From: Streptomyces sp. NBC_00162
GTDB lineage: Bacteria; Actinomycetota; Actinomycetes; Streptomycetales; Streptomycetaceae
Assembly: GCF_024611995.1 (NCBI RefSeq)
Contig: NZ_CP102509.1
Span: forward strand, 1,860,001 to 1,924,000
Length of the DNA stretch: 64,000 bases
Direction of reading: 5' to 3'
Shown here: one piece after another, positions 39,678 through 47,165 of the stretch
Numbering within the stretch: the stretch's first letter is position 1
How the letters are laid out: every line of letters starts with the position of its first letter
The notes under the pieces: model-generated
Database searches by the model: none
Seen by the model: the letters and a program-made list of their open reading frames with translations, nothing else
What the model was told of the DNA's origin: nothing
Made by a program: the position numbers and the translations under genes

Positions 39678-40628
39678 TCAGGTCCGCCTCCGGGTGCTCT
39701 GCCGGGAGATGGTCCGCGCGTCGAGGCCGGAGAGGCCGCGCACGGCGACGTACGCCTTCTCGTGCGGCGGCAGCGAGACGCGGCCGCGCAGGACCGCCTC
39801 CGGCTCCCGCTCGATGCGGTCGAGGAGGCGCCGGTAGATGCCGGCCATGGCGGCCACGCAGGCGCCGCTGCGCCGGTCGAGCATCGGCAGCAGCCGGTAG
39901 CCCTCGGCGAACAGCGCCCGGGCGCGCCGCACTTCGTGGTGCACGAGCCCGGCGAAGTCGGAACCCTCGGGGGCCCGGTCGCCTTGGAAGCCCTCGGAGC
40001 AGCCGAACTTGGCGAGGTCCTCGGCGGGCAGGTAGGTGCGCCCGTTGGCGGCGTCCTCGCGAACGTCCCGGAGGATGTTGGTGAGTTGCAGGGCCAGGCC
40101 GAGCGTGTCGGCGTACTCGGCGGCGCGCCCGGAGTCGGGGACTCCCGGTGCGGTGCCGAACACGCCGAGCGAGAGCCGCCCGATGGCCCCGGCCACGCAG
40201 CGGCAGTAGGCCTTGAGGTCGTCCCAGGTCTCGTACGTCTCGCCGCGCACGTCCATCAGGACGCCGTCGATGAGTTCGTCGAGGCCGCCGAGCGGGATCG
40301 GGAACCGGCGCGCTGCGTGCGCGAGGGCGACGGCGACCGGGTCGGTGTCGTCCTCGTCGATCTCCTCGGCGCGGATCCGCCCGAGCAGGGCGCGGGTCTC
40401 CTCCAGCCGGGCCAGCTTCGCCTCGGGCGCCAGCGTGCCGTCGCCGATGTCGTCGACCCGCCGGGAGAAGGCGTACAGCGCGGACATCGCCTGCCGCTTG
40501 TCGGTGGGCAGCAGCCGGATGCCGTACGCGAAGTTGCGCGCCTGCGATCCGGTGACGGCCTCGCAGTAGCCGTACGCCGCCTGGACCGGCGCGGACACGT
40601 GTGTGGGGCCCTCCACGGTCGGGCTCAC
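39678..40628 (-). CDS. hpnD: Presqualene diphosphate synthase HpnD
   Basis: The 316-residue squalene/phytoene-synthase-family protein condenses two farnesyl diphosphates to presqualene diphosphate. The Asp motifs are RRVDDIGD and QLTNILRDVREDAANGRTYLP. YGIRLLP and YAFSRRVDDI are typical of HpnD. The GTG start overlaps the hpnC stop (GTGA). A 136-base gap separates it from hpnE. Confidence 0.93.
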   Translation of the reverse strand: MSPTVEGPTHVSAPVQAAYGYCEAVTGSQARNFAYGIRLLPTDKRQAMSALYAFSRRVDDIGDGTLAPEAKLARLEETRALLGRIRAEEIDEDDTDPVAVALAHAARRFPIPLGGLDELIDGVLMDVRGETYETWDDLKAYCRCVAGAIGRLSLGVFGTAPGVPDSGRAAEYADTLGLALQLTNILRDVREDAANGRTYLPAEDLAKFGCSEGFQGDRAPEGSDFAGLVHHEVRRARALFAEGYRLLPMLDRRSGACVAAMAGIYRRLLDRIEREPEAVLRGRVSLPPHEKAYVAVRGLSGLDARTISRQSTRRRT

Positions 40629-41554
40629 CCCTTTCTCGGCGCAGTGCGCAGGACGGCGGCCACCTCGCGGATCAAGCCGCTCTTGGTGGGCTTGGGCGGG
40701 CCGGGAAGTACGTCGAAGCCGGCGGCGGTGACGGCTCTCAGGGCGGCCCGCCCCCCTCCCACGAAGCCCGCGAGCAGCAGCCGGAGTCTGCCGTGCACGC
40801 TACCCACGAGGGGGGTGCCTTCATTCAGCAGCTCCCGCGCGCGTTCGGTTTCGTATGCGATCAGGGCGCGTACGGACGCGCCGGCGGACGGGGCCTTGAG
40901 GTCGGTCTCCGCCACGTGGAAGCGCCGCATGTCCTCGGCGGGCAGGTAGATCCGGTCCCGGCCGAGGTCCTCGGTGACGTCCTGGAGGTGTTCGGCGATC
41001 TGCAGGGCCGTGCAGACCGCGTCGGAGCGGCGGATCCGCTCGGGGGTGGCGGTGCCGGTGAGGGAGAGCACGAGGCGGCCCACGGGGTTGGCGGAGAGCT
41101 CGCAGTAGCCGAGGAGGTCCCCGTACGTCTCGTAGCGCGCGACCCGCTGGTCCTGGCGGTTGGCCTCGATGAGCCCGAGGAACGGCTCGGGGGTGAGCTG
41201 GTGGGCGCGCACGACGGGCTGGAGGGCCTGCATCAGCGGGTGGCGCGGCGGACCGTCGGTACCGCCGAAAACGCGCCACAGGTCGGCCTCGAAGGCGTCG
41301 AGCATGGCGAGCGGGTCGTCCACCGCGGCGGGTTCGAGGCCGAGGAGCACGGCGTCGCGTCCGCCGGGGGCCAGGTCGCCGTCGCCGATGTCGTCGACGA
41401 GGCGGGCGTACCCGTAGACCGCCATCAGGCCGTCCCGCCAGGCGCGGGGCAGGAACGCGGGGGCGACGGGGAAGTTCTCCGTCGCGGCCTTGCCGAGGGT
41501 GGCGCGCGCGTGGACCGTGTCGGACAGGGGCCGGATGCCGTCCCCCGCGGTCAC
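40625..41554 (-). CDS. hpnC: Hydroxysqualene synthase HpnC
   Basis: The 309-residue protein is the HpnC branch of the squalene/phytoene synthase family, which converts presqualene diphosphate to hydroxysqualene. Motifs are YARLVDDIGDGD and ALQIAEHLQDVTEDLGRDRIYLPAEDM. TENFPVAPAFLPRAWRDGL is an HpnC hallmark. It is the first gene of the operon. The GTG at 41554 has a poor ribosome-binding site; no better in-frame start is available. Confidence 0.92.
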   Translation of the reverse strand: MTAGDGIRPLSDTVHARATLGKAATENFPVAPAFLPRAWRDGLMAVYGYARLVDDIGDGDLAPGGRDAVLLGLEPAAVDDPLAMLDAFEADLWRVFGGTDGPPRHPLMQALQPVVRAHQLTPEPFLGLIEANRQDQRVARYETYGDLLGYCELSANPVGRLVLSLTGTATPERIRRSDAVCTALQIAEHLQDVTEDLGRDRIYLPAEDMRRFHVAETDLKAPSAGASVRALIAYETERARELLNEGTPLVGSVHGRLRLLLAGFVGGGRAALRAVTAAGFDVLPGPPKPTKSGLIREVAAVLRTAPRKG

Positions 41555-41860
41555 CGCCCGCCGCCTGGGGCGGGGACGGCCGTCAAGCCTGGGGGCCGGA
41601 GAATTCCCATAGCCATTGCCGTCACGTCTCCCGTTCTACACTGCTGACCTAATACATCCTATTTCGGACACGCCGCCCGGGTTTCCCCGGGGTGCGCCAG
41701 GCCGTTCACCTGCGGGGAATCGTCCCCTCTTGCCGCGATTCAGGACTGCTTCAGCTTACGCTGTACAACGCCTTGAAGACCTCTGGGGTATTCACCGCGC
41801 CACCGAATGTCGCCGCCGAATGTCACCACCCGATAGCGCCGGGAATTGCCGCGACACGCC
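41555..41860. other. Hopanoid operon leader and promoter region
   Basis: I see no gene in these 306 bases. The region is the only space for the promoter of the eight-gene hopanoid operon. It is less GC-rich than its surroundings (for example acctaatacatcctatttcgg at 41646-41666), as expected for a promoter. Confidence 0.5.
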
Positions 41861-41893
41861 GAGGCCCCCGCCGCGCTGAGCGGCGGGGGCCTC
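41861..41893 (-). terminator. Strong hairpin terminator of the exporter operon
   Basis: GAGGCCCCCGCCG pairs perfectly with CGGCGGGGGCCTC (13 base pairs, 7-base loop). It lies 35 bases beyond the stop of the ABC ATPase gene. Confidence 0.9.
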
Positions 41894-41927
41894 GCGGGGT
41901 CCGGCCGGGGGCGGCCGGCTCCCGTGG

Positions 41928-42710
41928 TCAGCCGTTGGACGCCTTCTCGTAGGCCGAGACGACTTCCTCCGTGGGCCCGTCCATCAGGAGCTCGCCCTTT
42001 TCCAGCCACAGCACCCGGTCACAGGTGTCGCGGATGGACTTGTTGTTGTGGCTCACCAGGAACACGGTGCCGGCCTTCTCCCGCAGTTCGCGGATGCGGT
42101 TCTCGGAACGCACCTGGAAACTGCGGTCACCGGTGGCCAGGGCCTCGTCGATCATCAGGACGTCGTGGTCCTTGGCCGCCGCGATGGAGAAGCGCAGGCG
42201 CGCCGCCATGCCGGAGGAGTAGGTGCGCATCGGCAGGGAGATGAAGTCGCCCTTCTCGTTGATTCCCGAGAAGTCGACGATGCCCTGGTAGCGCTCCTTG
42301 ATCTGCTCGCGGCTCATGCCCATCGCGAGACCGCCGAGGACGATGTTGCGCTCGCCGGTCAGGTCGTTCATCAGCGCCGCGTTCACGCCCAGCAGCGAGG
42401 GCTGGCCGTCGGTGTAGACCTTGCCCTCCTCGCAGGGCAGGAGGCCCGCGATGGCGCGCAGCAGGGTCGACTTGCCGGAGCCGTTGGAGCCGATGAGGCC
42501 GATGGCCTCGCCCCGGTACGCGGTGAAGGAGACCCCGCGGACGGCGTGGACCCGGCGGACGCCCGGCGCATCGCCCTTCTTCCGGCGGACCATCTTGCTG
42601 AGCGCGGCGGTGGCCGCTCCCTTGCCGGCGCTGCCGGTATTGACGCGGTAGACGATGTGGACGCCGTCCGCGATCACGGTGGGGACACGCCCCTGGGTAC
42701 TGTCAGCCAC
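41928..42710 (-). CDS. Polysaccharide/teichoic-acid ABC exporter ATPase (TagH/Wzt-like)
   Basis: The 260-residue ATPase has Walker A GSNGSGKST, signature YSSGMAARLRFSIA, Walker B VLMIDEALATGD and a switch His in VSHNNKS. The ALATGD wording is typical of TagH/KpsT/Wzt exporters of surface polymers. It lacks a long C-terminal carbohydrate-recognition domain. The GTG start overlaps the permease gene by eight bases. It forms the export unit for the polymer made by the upstream genes. Confidence 0.92.
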   Translation of the reverse strand: MADSTQGRVPTVIADGVHIVYRVNTGSAGKGAATAALSKMVRRKKGDAPGVRRVHAVRGVSFTAYRGEAIGLIGSNGSGKSTLLRAIAGLLPCEEGKVYTDGQPSLLGVNAALMNDLTGERNIVLGGLAMGMSREQIKERYQGIVDFSGINEKGDFISLPMRTYSSGMAARLRFSIAAAKDHDVLMIDEALATGDRSFQVRSENRIRELREKAGTVFLVSHNNKSIRDTCDRVLWLEKGELLMDGPTEEVVSAYEKASNG

Positions 42711-43632
42711 GGCCGTAACGCTCCTCAGCCTTCCAGAAGTAAACGAATCCGCCGAGGCCGATCACTGCGGCCCAGCCCACGGCGAACAGCCAGACGTGCG
42801 GAGGCAGGTTGCTGCTGCCGTAGTCGTCGACCAGCGCGAACCGCATGAGGTCCATGTAGATCGCCACCGGGTTCCACAGCAGCAGGTCACTGATCCACTC
42901 CGGCTGGTCGTCGAGGTAGATCCCGATCGGGAACATGACACCGGAGGCGTACATCCAGGTGCGCATCACGAACGGCATCAGCTGCGCCAGGTCGGGGGTC
43001 TTGGAACCCATCCGCGCGAAGATCATGGCGAGGCCGGTGTTGAAGACGAACTGGAGCGCCAGCGTCGGGATCACGAGCAGCCAGGCGAGCCGCGGGTAGT
43101 TGCCGAAGCAGATGGCGATCACGAAGACGACGATCATCGAGTACAGCAGCTGCTGGAGCTGTTGCAGCGAGAAGGACACCGGCAGGGCGGCGCGCGGGAA
43201 GTGCAGCGCCCGCACCAGGCCGAGGTTTCCGGAGATCGCCCGGACACCCGCCATCACCGAGCTCTGGGTGAAGGTGAAGACGAAGATGCCGATCACCAGG
43301 AACGGGATGTAGACGTCCTTGGGCATCTCCCGGCCCGCGCCGAGGATCACGCCGAAGATCAGCCAGTAGACGGCCGCGTTGAGCAGGGGGGTCGCCACCT
43401 GCCAGACCTGGCCGAGCTTCGCCTGGCTGTACTGGGCGACCAGCTTGGCCCGGGAGAAGGCCATGACGAAGTGACGCCGGCCCCAGAGCTGCCGCACGTA
43501 CTCGCCCAGGCCGGGCCGTGCGCCGCTCACGGAGAGGCCGTACTTCCTGGCGAGCTCCGCGGAACTCAGCCCCGCGTCTTCGGACGGCGGCCTGCTCGTG
43601 GCGAGGGCGCCGTCGTGGGTTGTGTCACTCAC
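42703..43632 (-). CDS. Polysaccharide/teichoic-acid ABC exporter permease (TagG-like)
   Basis: The 309-residue protein is an ABC-2 type membrane subunit with six hydrophobic segments. They begin near VMAFSRAKLVAQYSQAKLGQVWQVATPLLNAAVYWLIFG and end WLFAVGWAAVIGLGGFVYFW. It pairs with the adjacent ATPase. The GTG at 43632 gives the usual family length. Ninety-three bases separate it from the glycosyltransferase upstream, enough for a weak internal promoter. Confidence 0.92.
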   Translation of the reverse strand: MSDTTHDGALATSRPPSEDAGLSSAELARKYGLSVSGARPGLGEYVRQLWGRRHFVMAFSRAKLVAQYSQAKLGQVWQVATPLLNAAVYWLIFGVILGAGREMPKDVYIPFLVIGIFVFTFTQSSVMAGVRAISGNLGLVRALHFPRAALPVSFSLQQLQQLLYSMIVVFVIAICFGNYPRLAWLLVIPTLALQFVFNTGLAMIFARMGSKTPDLAQLMPFVMRTWMYASGVMFPIGIYLDDQPEWISDLLLWNPVAIYMDLMRFALVDDYGSSNLPPHVWLFAVGWAAVIGLGGFVYFWKAEERYGRG

Positions 43633-43725
43633 AAGTTGAAACTTTCGTCTTCAAGATGCGGCAGGGGGGCATCAGGCTGGTGGCGCGAAGCCCGTGATCG
43701 CGCCATGTTCCCAGACGCGGGCTCG

Positions 43726-44610
43726 TCAGATGACAGGAGGTCGGCCCAGTCGGGTCAACCGCCAGACCGTACGCCATCTCATGGGACGACGGGGACCGCA
43801 GGGAGTGGTCCACCCCTCCCTGAAACCGCCGAACCAGGCCTTGAGCGCGGGTACCGACGGCCTGCGCAGGAGCGTCAGCAGGAGCCAGACGCCCAGGTAG
43901 ACCGGGACCAGCGGAGCGGGCAGGTTGCGGCGGGCGAGCCACACCCGGTTACGGGCCACCATACGGTGGTAGACCGCGTGCCGGGAGGGGGCAGTGGTCG
44001 GGTGCAGCAGCACCATGTCCGCTCGGTAGTCGATCAGCCACCCGGCGTCGAGCGCCCGCCAGGCCAGGTCGGTCTCCTCGTGCGCGTAGAAGAAGTCCCC
44101 CGGCAGCGGCCCGACCTGCTCGAACACCCGCGTGCGGACGGCGTTCGCGCCGCCCAGGAAGGTGGTCACGCGGGAGGAGCGCATCGGGTCGGAGGCGCGC
44201 AGCCGCGGCACGTGCCGGCGCTGGGTCTCACCGGTCTCCGGATCGGCGATCCGGAAGCTGACGATCCCGAGCCCCGGGTCCTCCGCGAAGGCCTGCCGGC
44301 ACAGCTCGGCGGTGTCGGTGCGCTCCAGCAGGCCGTCGTCGTCCAGGAACAGCAGGGCGTCGACCTCGCTGCCACCGGGCCCGAAGGCCTCGATGCCGAC
44401 GTTGCGCCCGCCGGGGATGCCCAGGTTCTCGGGCAGCTCGACGGTACGGACGCCTTCGGGGAGGCCGCTGAGCCGCACGCCCTGACCCACCACGACCACC
44501 TCGACGGGGTCGCCGTCCTGGCGGGCGACCGAGTCGAGGAGCGCCTTGAGCTCGTCGGGCCGGTTGCCCATGGTGATGATCACGGCGCCCAGCCGCATCG
44601 GGGCCGTCAC
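43726..44610 (-). CDS. GT2-family glycosyltransferase
   Basis: The 294-residue protein has the GT-A fold of family 2: AVIITMGNRPDELKALLDSVARQ at the N-terminus, LLFLDDDGLL as the DxD motif and FYAHEETDLAWRALDAGW as the acceptor-side ED motif. A hydrophobic C-terminal segment (LVPVYLGVWLLLTLLRR) probably anchors it to the membrane. The GTG at 44610 overlaps the upstream stop (GTGA); an ATG four codons later is the alternative. It should add the sugar component of the exported polymer. Confidence 0.88.
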   Translation of the reverse strand: MTAPMRLGAVIITMGNRPDELKALLDSVARQDGDPVEVVVVGQGVRLSGLPEGVRTVELPENLGIPGGRNVGIEAFGPGGSEVDALLFLDDDGLLERTDTAELCRQAFAEDPGLGIVSFRIADPETGETQRRHVPRLRASDPMRSSRVTTFLGGANAVRTRVFEQVGPLPGDFFYAHEETDLAWRALDAGWLIDYRADMVLLHPTTAPSRHAVYHRMVARNRVWLARRNLPAPLVPVYLGVWLLLTLLRRPSVPALKAWFGGFREGWTTPCGPRRPMRWRTVWRLTRLGRPPVI

Positions 44611-45386
44611 TTGAGCCTGCTGGAGGCCAGGATCGACACCAGGTGCAGCACGGTCTGGAGCATCGCGATGCCGGCGAGGACGGCGACACCGATCCGGGAG
44701 TAGAACAGGTCGCCGCGGACCTGGTCCGCGACGGCCAGCACCAGGATGAGCAGGGAGGCCTCGATGCCCAGGACGAGCCGGTGGAACTTCAGCGCGGCGG
44801 CGGCCCGGCGGGCGAGCGCCATGCCGGACGAACGCGGCTCGGCCGCCGCGTCCTTGACCACCGGCTTGCCGGCCTGGTGGCGGGCGACACCGACCAGGTC
44901 GGTCTCGGCCTTGATCAGGATCGCGCCGAGCGCCGCCAGGGTGCCCAGGAAGGCCCACAGCCAGTCGACCGGGCCGCCGCCCCACAGGTCGGAGGCGCGC
45001 AGGCCGAAGCCGACCAGCACCGCCGCGTCGCACAGGTAGGCGCCGACCCGGTCCAGGTACACGCCAGAGAGCGAGAACTGCTTCTTCCAGCGGGCGACCT
45101 CGCCGTCGACGCAGTCGAGCAGCAGGTACAGCTGGACCATGACGACGCCGAGGACGGCACCCCAGATGCCCGGCACCAGCAGGGCGGGGAGGGCGAGCAC
45201 GCCGGCAAGGGTCATCACGTAGGTCAGCTGGTTCGGCGTGACCTTGGTGGTGACCAGGTGGCGGGTGATGCGCAGGGAGATCTCGCGCATGTAGAGGCGC
45301 CCGCCCCAGTGCTCGCCGCTGACCCGGTCCTTGACGCCCGCCGGGTGAACGACGGGCCGGAGTTCAGCTACGGATGGTCTTGGCAT
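44607..45386 (-). CDS. CDP-alcohol phosphotransferase-like membrane protein with an altered active-site motif
   Basis: The 259-residue multi-helix protein has the CDP-alcohol phosphotransferase signature D91-x2-D94-G-x2-A-R99-x8-G108-x3-D112. However, the last Asp of the motif, four residues after D112, is Ala116 (LDRVGAY). In this superfamily that Asp is thought to act as the base. Either the enzyme uses another residue or it has lost transfer activity. It overlaps the dehydrogenase gene by 23 bases and lies in the surface-polymer operon. Confidence 0.8.
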   Translation of the reverse strand: MPRPSVAELRPVVHPAGVKDRVSGEHWGGRLYMREISLRITRHLVTTKVTPNQLTYVMTLAGVLALPALLVPGIWGAVLGVVMVQLYLLLDCVDGEVARWKKQFSLSGVYLDRVGAYLCDAAVLVGFGLRASDLWGGGPVDWLWAFLGTLAALGAILIKAETDLVGVARHQAGKPVVKDAAAEPRSSGMALARRAAAALKFHRLVLGIEASLLILVLAVADQVRGDLFYSRIGVAVLAGIAMLQTVLHLVSILASSRLK

Positions 45387-46425
45387 AGTCGGCGTAAGCG
45401 TCCCTGATCTCGGCGGCGGACAGGTTGAGGTGCTCCAGGATCGTGAAGCGTCCCGGGCGGGTCTGCGGGGCGTACTCGACGGCCGTGACGAACTCGTCGA
45501 TGCTGAAGCCGATCTCCTCCGGGGTCACCGGCAGGCCGTGCCGGCGCAGCACCTCGATGAAGAGGCCGGACTTCTCGTCGGCCCCGCGCAGGTGCATCGC
45601 GAAGGCGGCGCCGATGCCGACCTGCTCGCCGTGGAGCGCGGAGCGCCCCGGGTAGAGCAGGTCGAAGGCGTGGCTGATCTCGTGGCAGGCGCCGGACGAC
45701 GGGCGGGAGTCCCCGCTGATCGACATGGCGATGCCGGAGAGGACCAGCGCCTCGGAGAGCACGGTGAGGAACTCGTCGTCACCGCATCCGCCGGGGTGGC
45801 GCAGCACGGACTCTCCGGCGGTACGGGCCATGGCGGCGGCCAGGCCGTCGACGGGCTCGCCGGTGACCTTGTGCGAGAGCTCCCAGTCGGCGATCGCCGA
45901 GATGTTGGAGATCGCGTCGCCGATGCCGGCGCGGATGAACCGCACCGGGGCTTCCTTGATCACATCGAGGTCGATCACCATGGCGATCGGCGTGGGCACG
46001 CCGTAGGAACCGCGGCCGTTGTCGTTGTCCAGGATGGACACCGGCGAGCAGATGCCGTCGTGCGAGAGGTTGGTGGCGACGGCCACCATGGGCAGCCCGA
46101 CCCGCGCCGCGGCGTACTTCGCCACGTCGATGATCTTGCCACCGCCCAGGCCCACGACGGCGTCGTAGCGGCGGCCCTTTATGTCGTCGGCCAGCTTGAC
46201 CGCGGAGTCGATGGTGCCGTCGACGACGGCGTACCAGTCGGCGTGCGGCAGCACGGGCTCGAGCTTGGCGCGCAGCGCGACGCCGGAGCCCCCGCTGATC
46301 GCGATCGCCAGCTTGCCGGACGCGGAGATCCGCTGGTCGGCCAGCAGGCCGGCCAGATCGTCCATCGCTCCGCTGGCGATGTCGACGACGACGGGCGAGG
46401 GGATGAGCCTCGTCAGTACTGGCAT
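45364..46425 (-). CDS. Iron-containing alcohol dehydrogenase / sn-glycerol-1-phosphate dehydrogenase-like
   Basis: The 353-residue protein belongs to the glycerol dehydrogenase-like superfamily, closest in pattern to the AraM/EgsA glycerol-1-phosphate dehydrogenases. It has VGLGGGKIIDVAKYAA for NAD binding, VATNLSHDGICSPVSI, and metal ligands in GIGDAISNISAIADW, SGACHEISHAFD and LHGEQVGIG. It would make sn-glycerol-1-phosphate or a related polyol phosphate for the two CDP-alcohol phosphotransferases. The start at 46425 overlaps the nucleotidyltransferase stop. Confidence 0.82.
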   Translation of the reverse strand: MPVLTRLIPSPVVVDIASGAMDDLAGLLADQRISASGKLAIAISGGSGVALRAKLEPVLPHADWYAVVDGTIDSAVKLADDIKGRRYDAVVGLGGGKIIDVAKYAAARVGLPMVAVATNLSHDGICSPVSILDNDNGRGSYGVPTPIAMVIDLDVIKEAPVRFIRAGIGDAISNISAIADWELSHKVTGEPVDGLAAAMARTAGESVLRHPGGCGDDEFLTVLSEALVLSGIAMSISGDSRPSSGACHEISHAFDLLYPGRSALHGEQVGIGAAFAMHLRGADEKSGLFIEVLRRHGLPVTPEEIGFSIDEFVTAVEYAPQTRPGRFTILEHLNLSAAEIRDAYADYAKTIRS

Positions 46426-47165
46426 GCGATCGTCCGGCCCTTGGCGAGGTCGTCGTGGTTGTCGATCTCGACCCACTTGACGTCGCCGATGGGGGCCACG
46501 TCGATGGTGAAGCCGTCGTTGACGAGCTGCTGGTAGCCGTCCTCGTAGTAGAGGTCGGGGTCGCGCTCGAAAGTGGTCTTCAGTGCGTCGGCCAGCTGCT
46601 CGGCGGCCTCGGCCTCGATGAGGGTGACGCCGATGTACTCGCCCGTCGCGTCGGCCGGGTCCATCAGCTTGGTGATCTTCCGGACGCCCTGACCGTCGGC
46701 GGTGACGACCTTCATCTCCTCGTCGGCCAGGCTCTTGACCGTGTCGAGGGCGAGGATGATCTTCTGCCCGTTGCCGCGGGCGGCGAGCAGGGTCTTCTCG
46801 ACGGAGACCGGGTGGACGGTGTCGCCGTTGGCGAGGATCACGCCCTGCTTGAGGACGTCACGCGCGCACCACAGGGAGTAGGCGTTGTTCCACTCCTCGG
46901 CCTTGTCGTTGTCGATCAGCGTGATCTTGACGCCGTACTTGGCCTCGAGGGCCTCGCGGCGCTCGTAGACGGCCTCCTTGCGGTAGCCGACGACGATGGC
47001 GACCTCGGTGAGGCCGACCTCGGCGAAGTTGCCCAGGGTCAGGTCGAGAACCGTGATGCTCTCCTCGTCGCCCGCGGGACCGACGGGCACGAGGGCCTTG
47101 GGCAGGGTGTCGGTGTAGGGACGCAGACGGCGTCCGGCACCGGCAGCGAGTACAAGGCCGATCAT
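46413..47165 (-). CDS. Sugar/alcohol-phosphate nucleotidyltransferase
   Basis: The 250-residue protein has the GT-A-like nucleotidyltransferase fold. GLVLAAGAGRRLRPYTDTLPKALVPV binds the nucleotide, ILANGDTVHP contains the metal Asp, and a late VKWVEIDNHDDLAKG is typical of CTP- or UTP-dependent phospho-alcohol cytidylyltransferases. With two CDP-alcohol phosphotransferases beside it, a CDP-activated alcohol or inositol phosphate is the likely product. The ATG overlaps the upstream stop (ATGA). Confidence 0.85.
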   Translation of the reverse strand: MIGLVLAAGAGRRLRPYTDTLPKALVPVGPAGDEESITVLDLTLGNFAEVGLTEVAIVVGYRKEAVYERREALEAKYGVKITLIDNDKAEEWNNAYSLWCARDVLKQGVILANGDTVHPVSVEKTLLAARGNGQKIILALDTVKSLADEEMKVVTADGQGVRKITKLMDPADATGEYIGVTLIEAEAAEQLADALKTTFERDPDLYYEDGYQQLVNDGFTIDVAPIGDVKWVEIDNHDDLAKGRTIACQY

